Positions 1-11,545 are shown, numbered from the stretch's first letter. The stretch is 64,000 nucleotides of DNA from Sthenelais limicola (GCA_942159475.1 OW804102.1:30510873-30574872), one strand, 5' to 3'. The notes: generated by a model from the letters alone, not told the origin. A program made the numbers and translations.

Positions 1-65
1 CCTGCTGCTTTGGAAGTTGGAGGATGAATTTGAAAGAGACAGGGGAAGAAGCGAGGGATATTATA

Positions 66-203
66 AGGCTAATGACCAACATTGAGGTGATCTTTTGTGC
101 TGGTATGTCATAACGCCCAAGGCCGAAGCTCAATGTGTTATTCACATACCAGCACAAAGAAATCCCCAAAATGGAGGTCATTAATTCCTTTAGTCATTGC
201 TCA
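66..203. repeat. F8 foldback MITE, diverged copy
   Basis: The left end reads GGCTAATGACCAACATTGAGG and the right end GAGGTCATTAATTCCTTTAG, so the two ends are inverted relatives. An inner inverted pair (TGTGCTGGTATGT and ACATACCAGCACA) makes most of the copy self-complementary. Related copies lie at 1424-1607, 24177-24305, 40437-40612 and 56385-56485. No coding capacity. Confidence 0.6.
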
Positions 204-1423
204 AACCCTTTCAAGCATATATAACTATAAACATATACTGTTAAATCAATAATCTCTCTACGAACGTCCGAATCCTTACAGAGCCATTCTACCTAAGTAG
301 GCCAGCTTCCTTCTGTTTGTAAACAACGTTAGATTTGAGAAGAATCAATACACCATTACCGCCCCATACTGTGAGCAATCTTGCCAAAGTGCTACTAAAT
401 GGATTAGTAGCCTCGGGGAATCTTCGCAGCCAGTACATTGCCAATAATCAATTATTATGCAATGCACCAAAGTCTCTCATTTTGATTATGTTTATATATC
501 ACAGGTTAATTAACGGGTTGGTTGAAGGAGCATGAATACCACACAAGTTGCATAACAATGAGTGCAATATTTTCAGCAGGTGAAACAAACAAGTTAGTTA
601 ACTGATTTATGCTATATATGCTTTCAATAATCTGAAAAGGCACATGTTAAAGTGGACCTTTACATATAGTACGTTTAGGGTTGCGTATATCACTCAGTGG
701 TATAAGCATGTGATGTATCACACTCTGATATGCAAATGCATATATATATAGAGATACTCAAACTGGAAACACGACAGAAAGTCTGGGTCTTTGTTGTTGC
801 CTTTGTGGCACATCAATTACAGTATGCTCTCACACTCAATTGCTGTGCATTACTATGCTTGAGCTCCTCTTCCTCTTCTTGCCCCAGCACCCTTCCTCTC
901 CCTCCTCTTCCCCCTTCCATCACCTCTTCCATCTCTCTCCCCGCACAACCTACGTCTCTCAGTCTCCCTTTTCCACCACCAATCCACATCCAGCCTTCCA
1001 CTCCCACATTATTTGACCAACAAATCTTTTTCGGGATCCCATTTTCGTAATGATTTCGCTCGACACAAGAAGATGTGTGCGGCGGCGACGGCGACGAGCG
1101 ACGAATATTAATCATCGCCTTTTTCCCGGCCATCTACATAGAATGAAATAATTGAGGATGGCGAATTTGTCACGTTCCCCAGGGCATGGGTTAATTCAAC
1201 TTTCTTATGAAACTAATGTTACGAAACTGTCAATGGCACGGCAACTTCACAGGTAACAGGCAAACATCCTTAACCATTTCACTGCTGGAAAACTTCTGCT
1301 AACAATAGCTAAATCGAAATTAAAATTCTTCTGTTATCTTAACTTTTCAAAATTAATGACTCCTAAGAGAATTATTGAAAGTTTCGATCTATCAGAACTG
1401 CTGATTGTAATAAACTACTGCTT
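204..1423. other. No gene recognised
   Basis: Mostly AT-rich unique-looking DNA. A CT-rich tract at about 860-990 creates an apparent reading frame on both strands that reads as low-complexity protein and is not credible. A small CG-rich patch at 1079-1100 stands out from the AT-rich surroundings. I recognise no exon, RNA or repeat here. Confidence 0.5.
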
Positions 1424-1607
1424 TGTAAGTATTGGGGCTATAACCACCTAAGGTAGAGAATAAAAGGATTAGTTACCTCCATTTCGGGCCTGCTGGTGCG
1501 ATGTTGGTGTATTAATAATCCCTTGACGTCGCCTCTGGATTATACACCAAACAGTGCACCATTAATTGGCCCCTCAATATCGGTCATTAATCCTTTAGCG
1601 ATTTACT
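1424..1607. repeat. F8 foldback MITE
   Basis: AAAAGGATTAGTTACCTCC on the left and CGGTCATTAATCCTTT on the right form the inverted ends. An outer segment (GGGGCTATAACCACCTAAGG, from about 1433) is shared with the flank of the copy near 18670-18725, so the element extends beyond the AAGGATTAA core. Confidence 0.7.
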
Positions 1608-1794
1608 ATTTTTTAAACGTTAAAACTGACGTACTTCTAGGGGGTCTACTGGTTGAATACATTCAACACATCATTCATATAGTAATTACATAAATCTGTC
1701 CTGACTCTTGAAGCATCTTGGGATCTTGGGTTTATTTTTAACTGGATCAATTGGTCAGCCAACGGTCAACAGATGACAAGACCAGTCTAAACTT

Positions 1795-1985
1795 ACATCC
1801 CTCAGATCGTATAAGAATGGCATGTCAGTGATTGGACGCCTACTGCGCTAATGGCTTTCCTGGCCGCGGAGTAGTGGGTACACCAATGGGATTCCAATTG
1901 CATTTTGCAGTCTGGATCAAGTGGCTTTCCCTCAGTTTGGAGGGACTCTTGTCAACTCTGAGCCTAGACTGCAGTATCTTTCTTG
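1795..1985 (+). repeat. F10 dispersed repeat, plus orientation
   Basis: Shares ordered blocks with the minus-oriented copies at 35680-35890 and 46640-46870: AGTGATTGGACGCCTACTGC, CAATGGGATT, TTTGCAGTCTGGA, CTCAGTTTGGAGGGACTCT and CAACTCTGAGCCTAG. Non-coding; element class unknown. Reading frames through it are incidental. Confidence 0.7.
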
Positions 1986-2103
1986 GATTACGTCAAGATT
2001 GGATTACATTACTAGGCTCAACACTTAGTTACATGAATTACAGGAATTACATGGTTGGTTACATTGTGGGTTACAAGGTTTTATCATAATACACATTTTA
2101 CAT

Positions 2104-2310
2104 GAAACAGTATAGAGTGAGTGAGCGAGATTGGTTGCTTGACGCCCTTATCAACACATTTAATATGGTTATATCAAGGGCGGAAGAGCTGAGAGAGGCA
2201 GTTTATGATCATACCCAGGAAATAGAGATAGAGAACAAGGGAGAGACAGACAGACACAAGAGACAGGAAGGCACTTTATGGTCATACCCAGGACCAAGAA
2301 ACAGTATAGA
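2104..2310 (+). repeat. F1 (GTGA)n hairpin repeat, copy a
   Basis: Begins with a GTGAGTGAGCGA run, then GATTGGTTGCTTGACGCCC. The near-palindrome ACGCCCTTATCAACACATTT...ATATCAAGGGCGG follows, then AGAGCTGAGAG, GGCAGTTTATGATCATACCC and a GAGA-rich tail. The same order occurs at 7070, 21659 and 27803 (plus) and at 3056 and 14262 (minus). Confidence 0.8.
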
Positions 2311-2460
2311 TCTAGAGTGGGATACATTGCATACGTATACCATTGAGTGGTATACGTAAGTAACCTTGCCTCCTGAACCACCGGAAACCTAGACTGAGAC
2401 TGAGCCCATCTGATCTGACACTTCCTGAGGAAAAGTGAGAGAAATGAGCAGAATTACAAC

Positions 2461-2538
2461 ACATTGGCTTCATGAACGCAAGGGTTAAACATTGTTAAAA
2501 CATTAGCTTCATGAACGCAAGGGTTAAACATTGTTAAC
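2461..2538. repeat. Two-copy 39-bp tandem duplication
   Basis: Unit 2461-2499 is repeated at 2500-2538, differing mainly by one G/A change (ACATTGGCTT versus ACATTAGCTT) and the last base. Looks like a recent local duplication in non-coding DNA. Confidence 0.9.
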
Positions 2539-3055
2539 CAGTTTCATTAGCTGATGGTCGGAATCCTCCAATTTTAGCCCCCGCGCAGACGGACTAGCCA
2601 TACACTATCAAATAATTGTGTTAATAACACCCAGACATTGCATAACGCTCAAAGTATTGGTCTCCGTGGGTTTAATTAGAGGCTATAGAGTAATTAGTGC
2701 ACAGGCGTCCTGAGTGGTAGACCAAGTCATTTATTGAGGAATTCTTGTGATTAGAACAACCAGAGTCTACTCGCGCCTGAGGATGAACAAGCGTAATTCC
2801 CATGTCCATTAGGTCGACATATTATTATGTTAGATTAGATTAGACAATTCTTTGCTGGTGCTATTAAAGTACACAATGTGAAGTGCAGTTTTTTTGTTAG
2901 TTTCCCAGGTCTTCTCGATTTTTACAATTCAAAAGGTTGATAGATTGGATATCTCCCAGGTAATACATGGTTACACATCTTGTATAAAAACTGCAATAAT
3001 TTCATGTATTTCTGGTTCCTTCTCATAAGCAACCACAACAGAATATTCACCCACA
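2539..3055. other. No gene recognised
   Basis: AT-rich sequence without extended reading frames. Nothing recognised beyond a short TTAGATTAGATTAGA run near 2830. Confidence 0.5.
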
Positions 3056-3145
3056 TGTCTTAGCTCTCCCGCCCTTGATAGAACCTTTATATGTGTTGAT
3101 AAGAGCGTAAAGCAACCAATCTCACTCACTCACTCTTGGGACATG
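3056..3145 (-). repeat. F1 hairpin repeat, copy b, minus strand
   Basis: Reverse complement of the F1 core: AGCTCTCCCGCCCTTGATA, then GTTGATAAGAGCGTAAAGC, ending in CTCACTCACTCACTC. The GA-rich tail is missing, so the copy is truncated. Confidence 0.75.
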
Positions 3146-3689
3146 ACTTAAGCGAGTGCGTCACAAGCAAAACCTGATTACGAAAAGAACAGAGGAAGGC
3201 AGAGGCGTCAAATCTTTTTTTTGTTGAAAAGTTGATCAAAAGTTGATATGTTAAACAAAGCATTTTAATGAGCTTTGGGTCGAATTACTCGCAAAGTTAT
3301 GGCCTTACTCCGCAGACAGAAGCATCTGATAACCAATCTAATTATGGTAGTATGGCCCTACTCCCCTGGGTGAAAATGGAAATGTGAAGTATATGTTACA
3401 TATATATTATATATAATCCACAATTTCATCCCAGGTGAATGACCTATTCAGATAACTGAGACGGGGACACAAAACTCCCAATCACATTTCCCCTGTGACT
3501 ACATTGTAATTAGTGAGGCAGATATGTAACAACATGTTCCTGACGTTGAATGATTTTAGATATTCAAGATGGCCGCAAGTGAACATCAGAAATCTGGAAA
3601 TAGGGATGTTGATATTGGAGTGTGATTATTAGAACTACATATTAGTACTCTAATAAAGAGTATTTATCCATCGTAAACTCTGTGGTATG
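3146..3689. other. No gene recognised
   Basis: No convincing ORF, RNA gene or repeat. There is a short ATATATTATATATAA stretch at about 3400-3415. Confidence 0.5.
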
Positions 3690-4052
3690 TGATGTGTTAC
3701 AGGGATATTTGAAAAGATGAGATCAAGAGGATTCCAATGATGGTAAACATTAGGATATGTAATACGTATTTTTATATTTTAAGTTTGATATTTTAATTTT
3801 TGAAAAAATGTTTGCAATATTTCTGCTTGGACAGTTACTAGTAAAGTAGCTAAATATACACCATAGCACGAACTTCGAAATTCATGAATATGTTTAATAC
3901 ACGGTCTTGAAATGTTGTACTTGTATTCAATTTCATGGTACGAACAGCACTGGATTCCCCCAATATGAGAATATTCCCCAAAAGAGATCTCGTATATAAA
4001 CTACTTTGGAAAAATATCAATTTTGCGACTTGTTACTCTTTTTCCTGGAACA
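3690..4052. repeat. F7 element, uninterrupted copy
   Basis: Shares GAAAAGATGAGATCAAG and ATTCCAATGATGGTAAACATT with 53744-53790. It ends with a GAAAAATATC...TTTTGCGACTTGT block matching 54134-54165. At 53698 the family's other end reads GAGTCACAAGTCGCAAAA, the inverse of this end, so the element appears to have terminal inverted repeats. Confidence 0.55.
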
Positions 4053-5584
4053 CAATACATATGTGAAGCATTATTGAGATGGAATCATACACCTCCACAC
4101 AGTAGTGAGAATTAGAAACACCTTAAGTCTATTCTGGACTAGGCTTTACGCCTCCTATTCCTTATTGGCTCAGAGACCTGGTGGCTCCGCCCCCACCTAT
4201 GGGTCTACGTCCCATGACATAACAATATCTCTGCTTCTAGATAAGATTAGAATCATGTTCTAGATGTCTAAATATATTTCTTTAGCCTAGGAATTTAATA
4301 ATCAATCACATTAAATAACACAATGGACCAATATTTCTAAGTGGAAACTGCAGTCTGATATAAATAATAACTCAAGACACAGGCCCCCCTAAGCCCTGCA
4401 AATATCTAAACCGGCATGTCTGCTCCTAATTATTATTTAGAACATTCTGATTCTACTAGGATCTGGAGTTCCGACCAGATTTGTAAGAAGTCTCAACTTT
4501 TCCTTCTTACAGATGACAGCTAGGTGAAAATGTATGGTAATGGGCCGGAGGAAATGATAAAAGATGAGTGTGATAAAGTGTTTACCATGTCGAAATGGGT
4601 TAAATAGGTAAGTATTTGGTCCATTGGTGAGTTTTGAATGTTGGCCTGCTTCTAGCATTATTTATTCCTATATATACAGCATTTTAAGAGACATTCTAAG
4701 AGATTTTAGTTTGGATTTTTGACAATAATTAAAGGCTTCAAAAGTCTCGTTCTATTGGGAAGACTGTTCCACTCTTTAGCACTCTTACATATATAATTCT
4801 TTTAAAGACATCTTTCTTATTGATTTTAAACATAAGCATCATGGAGACGAGTTGGTCATACAATTGTTTCCCTGAATCTCTCACCACCAGCTCTTATGGC
4901 TGATGGATGTGATATTGGAATCTGGTCTTCCAGCAAATTATATTTTTCATGTAATCCAGAATAAATTTCAAAATCGTCCCAAATATGGAATAAAGGATTA
5001 ATGACCGGCATCATTCCGCCTATGTTTACATAGCGTAGCTTGAAAATTTAACATTTCGAATGATGCCCGATAAATCGGGTCTCTCGCTCTATACTTATGC
5101 CTGCCGAGGGGATCTATGTTTTTTGATGTATCTTTCCCGTGAAACCCAGCTATTGTTATTCTCTATCGACATCAGTGCTAATACTCTACAACTTGGATGG
5201 AAGGAATTGCTTCATACGGCCTTATTTAAAAAACGAACAAAAAATGTGGTCAACGCATTACGTACCGTTTCATGGGGTCTCACGAACAGTACCCCCCACA
5301 CTCACTCCACCCACTACCTCTACAAGCGGAGTTGGTCATGGCTCAGCAGAGCATGACCAACGCTTGTCGACACAAGAATCAACAGCTTTGTGGGGGAGGG
5401 GGGGGGGGGGGGAGACTAGAGACCCTGAGAGGTGACAATAATCTTACTAAACTAACCAGCCGAGCAGTTACCGTACACCAATTCTGGGCGGATTTACTTC
5501 TGGATTTCCGACAGGGATCTGACCTTGATGTTGACAACAACCTGGGCTTTACCATGTCATGTCCCCAACATCAGTCATTATATT
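4053..5584. other. No gene recognised; splice-like block and G tract
   Basis: No credible coding frame. At 4481-4509 a pyrimidine-rich run ends in TTCTTACAG, and a consensus donor AG|GTAAGTATT follows about 95 bases later; the sequence between has stops in all three frames. A run of about 14 G near 5399-5412 is a homopolymer with possible G-quadruplex potential. AAAGGATTAATGACCGGCAT at 4992 looks like an F8 end. Confidence 0.4.
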
Positions 5585-5702
5585 AAGGGCCTAGTCCACC
5601 AAGCCAATTCTCATGCGATTTTGCGCTGCAGAAGACTCTTTTCCACTAAATTCTGTGATAAATGCATGAGAATCAGTTTAGTGGACTATACTTATAGGGC
5701 CA
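5585..5702. repeat. F3 palindromic MITE, copy a
   Basis: Left arm AAGGGCCTAGTCCACCAAGCC with TTCTCATGCGATTTTGCG; right arm GCATGAGAATCAGTTTAGTGG. The arms pair across almost the whole ~118 bp, leaving a central CAGAAGACTCTTTTCCACTA segment. Slightly more diverged than copies c to g. Confidence 0.85.
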
Positions 5703-6626
5703 AACGTCTACTCTGCTTTGGGACGACTGCAACCCTTGTAACTTGTAAAGAGCATTTATTGATCGGACGATTGACCCATATATCGTGAACTGATTTAGTT
5801 TTAGCTTTTAAACATGTAATAAAACATTACCTCATTTCCAGATGTTATTCTCAGTCAATCCTGATACAAAAAGTTAATCAAAATTAAGCGTTTACATTAT
5901 ATAATTGAAAAAGAACTCAAACTTTTCTAGTGTATAACCTACATAGGCCTACAAGTATAGTAAATGGTGACTACTGTCACGTCGACCGTACATTATATGC
6001 ATTCTTTACAGTAACAGGACAAATTGGATACCACATAGTAGTTTCTCAACTTAGCCCAATAGCAAGTCATCAGACCCATTTTCCCGTCTAAAAGAAATGC
6101 CTAGGTTCCTGCTCTACGTAAGCCGAGAGAAGGGATGACTGCCAGGGGGAAATTGGTTCAGGAGGGAAGTAGAACTCTTCTTACATAGAGGCGACATGGT
6201 GGTTTCCGGTTGACATTTCATTCTGTCCTATTGGCAGTGACGTGTTGCCATAGCGATGTCTCATTTAGTCGGCCATATCCTACTGTCAACTCTGTATGTA
6301 CTACACCACATGAGGCATGTCGTTACTAGGGTCGGGTCGCCAAGACATTATCCTTTTGAAAGGAAGCTCATTGCTGAATTAACTCTTGTGTTATATATAT
6401 TTATATTGTGTTTATTCATATACCTATTGAATATTGTAAACTCTACTAGATAAGATCAACTATCAACTTTACGGGAACAGCTGGAAGACCCGGTAATTAT
6501 TCCGGAAGCTACCATTTTGTCAATCTTTCCACATGCATGGAATAACTTGGTAAATAAACCATTTTCATATCATGTCACCAGTTCATAGTACAATTGTCAA
6601 GGTAATTCTGAGAATGACGAAGTATA
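5703..6626. other. No gene recognised
   Basis: AT-rich. A motif GTTGCCATAGCGATG at 6244-6258 partly resembles an X-box and follows GTGACGT. I find no exon or promoter context to support function. Confidence 0.4.
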
Positions 6627-6869
6627 TTTGGGTGAAATTACCTGGAAATGTACACTTCACCTCCAGTAAGCCTCTCAAATAACTCAGATTTAAGACAACA
6701 ATGAGTTTAAAAATACAGTCCAATATAACCGTTCAGGTTTGTGTAATGCAATACAATGTACATACATGTTTAAATATAGCTAGAATTTATCATTTTTTAG
6801 TTTTATTCAGCAGAATGTACTAAATGTAAAGACCTGCAAATTGGGCATATTTTGGCGACCTGGCCCATT
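6627..6869 (-). repeat. F2 TA-flanked MITE, minus strand
   Basis: Reads in reverse relative to the 24487 copy. GGTGAAATTACCTGGAAATG is at one end and a diverged GCGACCTGGCCCATTT at the other, with the internal F2 landmarks TCACCTCCAGTAAGCCTCTC, CAAATAACTCAGATTTAAGA and GTTTAAAAATACAGT. Old, mutated copy. Confidence 0.75.
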
Positions 6870-6981
6870 TAAAATGACAAGAATCTGAGGTCTTTTGTGA
6901 ACAGTGGAATTTATAACTCTTTTCCAATTGCACATAATAGTAGATGCGTCAGACGCCCTGATCCCACGAATAAAAGCAGGC

Positions 6982-7035
6982 ATTAAAGCTGCAGTCTCAG
7001 CTGTTTCAATCTACGTTTTGTTCTGTTCGTACCTA
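6982..7035 (+). repeat. F4 element, 5' fragment
   Basis: ATTAAAGCTGCAGTCTCAGCTG matches the F4 terminus at 30466 and 14849 (differing after TCAGCT), then similarity fades. A truncated end fragment. Confidence 0.6.
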
Positions 7036-7069
7036 CCCCATCTTAAAGACATTTCACCAACCTTGTGGA

Positions 7070-7163
7070 GGGGAGCGAGTGAGTGAGATTGGTTGCTTTA
7101 CGCCCTTATCAACACATTGAAAGGTTATATCAAGGGCGGGAGAGCTGAGAGGGCAGTGTGGAG
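7070..7163 (+). repeat. F1 hairpin repeat, copy c
   Basis: GAGTGAGTGAGATTGGTTGC, ACGCCCTTATCAACACATTG, then TTATATCAAGGGCGGGAGAG. Truncated after GCTGAGAGGGCAGT. Confidence 0.8.
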
Positions 7164-7214
7164 GAGTCCATCCTGTTGCTTCCGCTGCAAGGCTTAATAA
7201 ATGTCCATATTTAT

Positions 7215-7275
7215 ATTACGGCGACCCCGCCGAAATCCTTTGTTGCGGCGGTTTCACTTATTATGACTCAGCGGC
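7215..7275. other. GC-rich hairpin with an AP-1-like site
   Basis: CCGCCG and CGGCGG about 12 bases apart can pair. A TGACTCAGC motif, like an AP-1 or antioxidant-response core, lies at 7264-7272. Motif match only; no neighbouring gene. Confidence 0.3.
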
Positions 7276-7335
7276 GCTCGTTTTAATATCTACTTCACAA
7301 TCTTGTATATCATTTGAAATTTTCATCACCAGGAC

Positions 7336-7453
7336 ATACACTCCACTGAACCTGAATCTGAGGGGAACTAAAGTAGGAAGACTACAGGGAAATTGCAAAA
7401 ATTTCGGTTAAACCGATAATTCAGGTAAAGGAGTTCATGTTAGGTAAAATACG
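7336..7453 (-). repeat. F5b MITE, minus orientation
   Basis: CCACTGAACCTGAATCTGAG, GGGAAATTGCAAAAATTTCG and GATAATTCAGGTAAAGGAGT are, block for block, the reverse complement of 10325-10460. Ends resemble CCACTTAACCTGAA. Non-autonomous DNA transposon by structure; superfamily uncertain, possibly pogo-like. Confidence 0.65.
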
Positions 7454-7993
7454 GTGCTGATAATATTGCTATTGTGAAATGTCTGGGCCCGAATAAAGAC
7501 TTTAAAGAAGAACTCTACTTCTGACTCCTACTTTGCCCTCCACCAAATATTTGCCTTCCCTGACAATGAATCATTATTCTTCCTTTATCCGGGCACGAAC
7601 TACTTGGGTGTTGATTGTTACTTTCAGTTTTTGATACTATGCAGTTTTAATAAGTTTAAGTGAACTTGTCATCATCTCTATTTGCCTTCCCTTCCAATGA
7701 ATGTCTTGGCTCACCACGCGACTTGCCACCTTGTAGTTGTTAGTTATTATAATTTATTATATATACGCATTGGAGTTGAAACAATGTTGTGTAGAATGGG
7801 TTACGTCACATACGTATTCAACTGAGTGGTATACGCAATCCCACCATCTGAACCACAGGAAGACTTTTTGGAGTCCATAAAATTGCGTTAAAATGTTCCT
7901 TATGAAATATGCAAAAGGAAACAAAGCACCAGTACCACCGGGAATCCTCCGAAAATACCCTTTCATCATTGGGGGAATGACTTTTCCAATCTT
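7454..7993. other. No gene recognised
   Basis: AT-rich. Short reading frames around 7757-8020 run into the F6 fragment that follows and are not credible genes. Confidence 0.4.
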
Positions 7994-8267
7994 TAAAGTA
8001 TCATGGTTCATTCCCAGCATGAAAGACAGCTACATTTCCTTTCCAGTTAGTATAAATGCATCTAAGCTCATGTTAATAAGTCAAGCTTCTATCTTTCGAA
8101 TCATGCATTTGGCTTTTATAGATGGAAGCTATGATTCATGAAAGCTATGATATTGGTGAAAACATTCTAGCTATTTTAGATAGAAATGTTGCACAGTATT
8201 TGAACTGAATGCATCCCGGCATGCACTGTAATAGACGTGTGAAGTGAGACATGCAAATCCCCTATTA
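7994..8267 (+). repeat. F6 MITE, 3' part
   Basis: Contains CTTTCGAATCATGCATTTGG and CATCCCGGCATGCACTG, and ends GACATGCAAATCCCCTATTA. These match the right half of the full-length copy at 45407-45744. The left terminus is missing or diverged. Confidence 0.7.
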
Positions 8268-10053
8268 TACACAAACATTTCAGAACAGCTAACTTTTAGC
8301 AACTGATATAGTTGTTAGAGGGATGCGTGCAAGACGAGTAGGTTTTGTGCCTGCAGGTCCTATAGCGCTGAGAAACAGGAGGAGTTGGTGAAGGAAGAGG
8401 CATGAACATGGTTTTGAGTATTTGATTCTAATCTGTCACCCTTTCTCACCAAAGATGACGCAGCAATTTTCTATTTTTTTTTTAATTTTCCCGATCTGGC
8501 ATATTCGATGACCTGCTAAAAATTCATTATGGTATTATCTTTTACAGAACATTTTGTTAACAAATTAATCTAAAATCTTAAGCTACGAATTTGACAAATA
8601 AAATACTAGCGGCCATGTATAAATAATGGTTTGATATAGTTGCTGTTTCCTACAATTATGGGAGGGAGCGAGGTTTTCAGTAATGGAGCTAAGTAAAGTA
8701 CTGGTATATCTTGACTACACCTAATCGCACACCAGTGGCCAGTGACTACGCGCAGATCTATCTCAGACTCCATGTAAGATAAGATACTTTATAACTATAT
8801 TGTTTTAGAGAGAGTGAGAGGGAGAGGGGGAGAGAGGAGAGATATCTAGTTCTTATTATTTACGGCCTCTATAACCAGTACAGAATATATTTCACTGATT
8901 TAAATAAGGACAAACGATTTTAAGAACAAAAATTGAAATCAGACGTAAAGAACTTCGAGGACATTTGGTCCATCAGATTAAAATATTTTCTCTGACGGAA
9001 TGTAGATTGTATAATGGTGGAAATTGGGGGGAATTTGACGATTTTTGAAAGTTTGAAAAATACTGGCCTTTGTACAAATAAGTTACAAGGTAGTCTTCAA
9101 ATAAACGATCAACTTCTGTAGTTTGATGTAGGTTCCAATTTATTAGCTTTCCCAACACGTTTTGACCTAGGGTGGTCTTTGTCAGGGGATGAAATGAGAG
9201 TGTTCGGAGAGTTTCTGTTTATATACTTCTTCGAGGTGTAACACAAGTTGCACATTTTGACACATTTTTATACAAATACAGTAGACTGCAACCCTAGATA
9301 TTCACCACAACCAGTCTCGACACAACTCGTCTATTCCACTACAGATGTCTCTGGCATCAGAAGGGAATCTCAGCTGAACAGAAAGCATCACCAGCACCAC
9401 TGCCACCACCACCACCACCACTACCAAGATCTCTACAGCTAACACAGCTGATTCCAGTACACAAGCTATCAGCCACCAGTCATGATTGGAGGAGGTACCT
9501 AGCCCCCAACTCCACATACTACTACCACCACAATACACAACTTGCGTATCTCACTACGTTACGTTAACATGCAGCGTTATTATACTGGATACGTGAACAA
9601 GACGTAACGCCCGGGACAGCAACTCATGTGGAGGTGCGTGAGTGAATGGAAGAAGAAAAGTGGAGTTACTTGAGAAAGCAGTAAAGGTAAAGTAAGGCTT
9701 TCCATACAGCAGTTTCTATTGATGACAGGACGGAAGGTATATTGGAAAGAAATCGGGAATGGAGTGTTGGAGCTCAATGGGGAAACTTGAATAGTTGAAT
9801 ACAAAACAATTGTGACACCTACTTGAAATCATCCTGTCACTATAACCTTTTTATTACATTACAACTTGTGACAACCAGTGTTATAAACCATTCCAAATAA
9901 AAAGGGAGCTATCACCAACAGGTGTCCTTAGTCTAGCAAGTTGCCAAATACACACTTATAGGGATACAGACAAAATGGCCCCTTTTGATGAACCAAACCA
10001 GCATATGCATTTCTTCCTTCATGTCAATAGTTTGAAGGGATATTCAACAAATA
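8268..10053. other. No gene recognised; GA and CAC simple repeats
   Basis: A GA-rich stretch lies at 8808-8842 and a CAC/CCA-rich microsatellite at about 9390-9425. The ORFs over the CAC run read as His or Val homopolymers and are artefacts. Confidence 0.45.
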
Positions 10054-10247
10054 CAGTGGAAACTAGCATAAAGACCACCTCTCTATAGAGACCACCCCTC
10101 GATTAAGACCAGTTTCTCTCAGTGCCGAATTGCTTTCCTCTTATTAGATTAGCCCCTCGCTAATTAGCCCCTTGGTGAGACCACCTCGCTATGAGACCAC
10201 AAAACGTTCAGTTCCAAGGGTGTGGTCTCAATAGAGTGGTTCCACTG
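10054..10247. mobile_element. F5 pogo/Tigger-like MITE with TA target duplication
   Basis: Starts TA|CAGTGGAAACTAGC and ends TGGTTCCACTG|TA. Inner inverted blocks are AGACCACCTCTCTATAGAG and GTGGTCTCAATAGAGTGG. Length 194 bp. The CAGTG(G)AACC-type ends with TA duplication are known for pogo/Tigger-type Tc1-mariner elements. No transposase is encoded. A second copy is at 44734-44913 and a fragment at 33311-33376. Confidence 0.75.
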
Positions 10248-10324
10248 TATATGGTCTACAGTCACACAGAGCTGTTAACGCAATCAAACTTCATTAATCC
10301 AAACATGTTGATTATCTTAAAATA

Positions 10325-10460
10325 CAGTATATTCCACTTAACCTGAACTCAGTTTACCTGAATTGTCCGTTAAACTGAACTTCTTGCAATTCCCTACTTG
10401 ATTTATTAATTATCTTTCCTTGTATTCCCCTCGAATTCAGGTTAGGTTAAATGGTACAAT
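10325..10460 (+). mobile_element. F5b MITE
   Basis: TTCCACTTAACCTGAACTCAG at the left and TTCAGGTTAGGTTAAATGG at the right are inverted repeats. TA dinucleotides flank both ends. The reverse-complement copy is at 7336-7453. Confidence 0.65.
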
Positions 10461-11100
10461 GTATACATAGCTATTTGAAAAAAATGCCAGCTCTTCCCTA
10501 TGCCCGACTACCAAGGTTCGACTGTAGGAGAAACACCAGTTACTAAATAAGCATTATGATTAAATGTTGTTCACTTGTAAAAGTTCATCTTCCCACAGGA
10601 CATCAGGGTTGTAATGTTACACCGTATCTCATCTAACAGGCCCTATACTTTCTTGCACATTAGAAACGTTTATATACACAGCATAAAACATATACATCGA
10701 CGAAGCAAAACTATTCAATTGAAGACCACAGGTTTGAACAATTCTTAACCTCAGTGATATTGTAGCACATATTCACACGATAAATTGCAAGGCTATCTGA
10801 TTTATGTTATAATTTACTCACAACAGGGTGTTGATTAGTAAGCATGGTATAATATCCATATGAAAACTACAATGCATATTGGTACCCACAATCTGAGTAT
10901 ATTAATCTTGATTTATTTATTCATAACATCTAGCGATATGATCTCACTATGACAAGAGATTTTCATTTTCATCTAGAGATTTTCATATCTACTTGAATGT
11001 ACCCTCGGCATGAACAAGAAATTTCTTTCAAATACCACAAAAATTTGTTGAAAGGTTTGACCACTTTAGCCAATGCCATCTGCAGCAAGAAAAAAAAGCA
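10461..11100. other. No gene recognised
   Basis: AT-rich, no extended frame. ATTTTCATCTAGAGATTTTC near 10964 is a short local duplication. Confidence 0.45.
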
Positions 11101-11177
11101 TGCCCCGCGGGGAACCGAACCTATGCCCTTTCCATTACACGTCTGATACTTTTACCTACTGAGCCCAGTCATTCCAG
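11101..11177 (-). tRNA. tRNA-like pseudogene or SINE head
   Basis: On the minus strand a box A-like TGGGCTCAGTAGG is followed about 35 bases later by a box B-like GGTTCGGTTCC, then CCGCGGGGCA and a run of eight T interrupted once (a polymerase III terminator). The spacing is right for a tRNA. The acceptor arm (TGGAATG against CGGGGCA) and the anticodon stem pair poorly, so a functional tRNA is unlikely. A tRNA pseudogene or tRNA-derived SINE fits better. Confidence 0.55.
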
Positions 11178-11545
11178 TCCTTATAAACAATCACAGAGCT
11201 ACTGTTTCCATAAACCCCCTGGACAATTAAAATTATGATAATACCAGCCTTCATGAGACTAGACTGAAATCCAATTTAATTCCAGCACAACTTACCTCTG
11301 TTGTTATCTTACACAGTGTGTGATTCAAGTCCCCTATCGTATGTAGCCATTATTGCAGCTCTGAAGCCAAATATGTCCATTTGACTTTAGACTCCTAAGG
11401 CAACATTTCAGGGAGCCCAGAAGCGACTAGCAGAAGTAATTGAATTAAACCAAGTTAATCATCTAGAAACTGGTTCTTGATAAGGTTAGCGGCAGGGAGC
11501 GACGCAGGTGCATTAGGCAATAGGAGCAAGATGTCTATTAGTTGT
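11178..11545. other. Flank of the satellite, nothing recognised
   Basis: Unique-looking DNA leading into the array. ACAACTTACCTCTG at 11288 gives a consensus minus-strand donor, but every frame of the preceding sequence is closed. Confidence 0.4.

Noticed and set aside
1249..1260. Donor site CAG|GTAACAGG with an upstream open frame
   Set aside because: An 80-nt block open in one frame is expected by chance and no protein similarity is seen.
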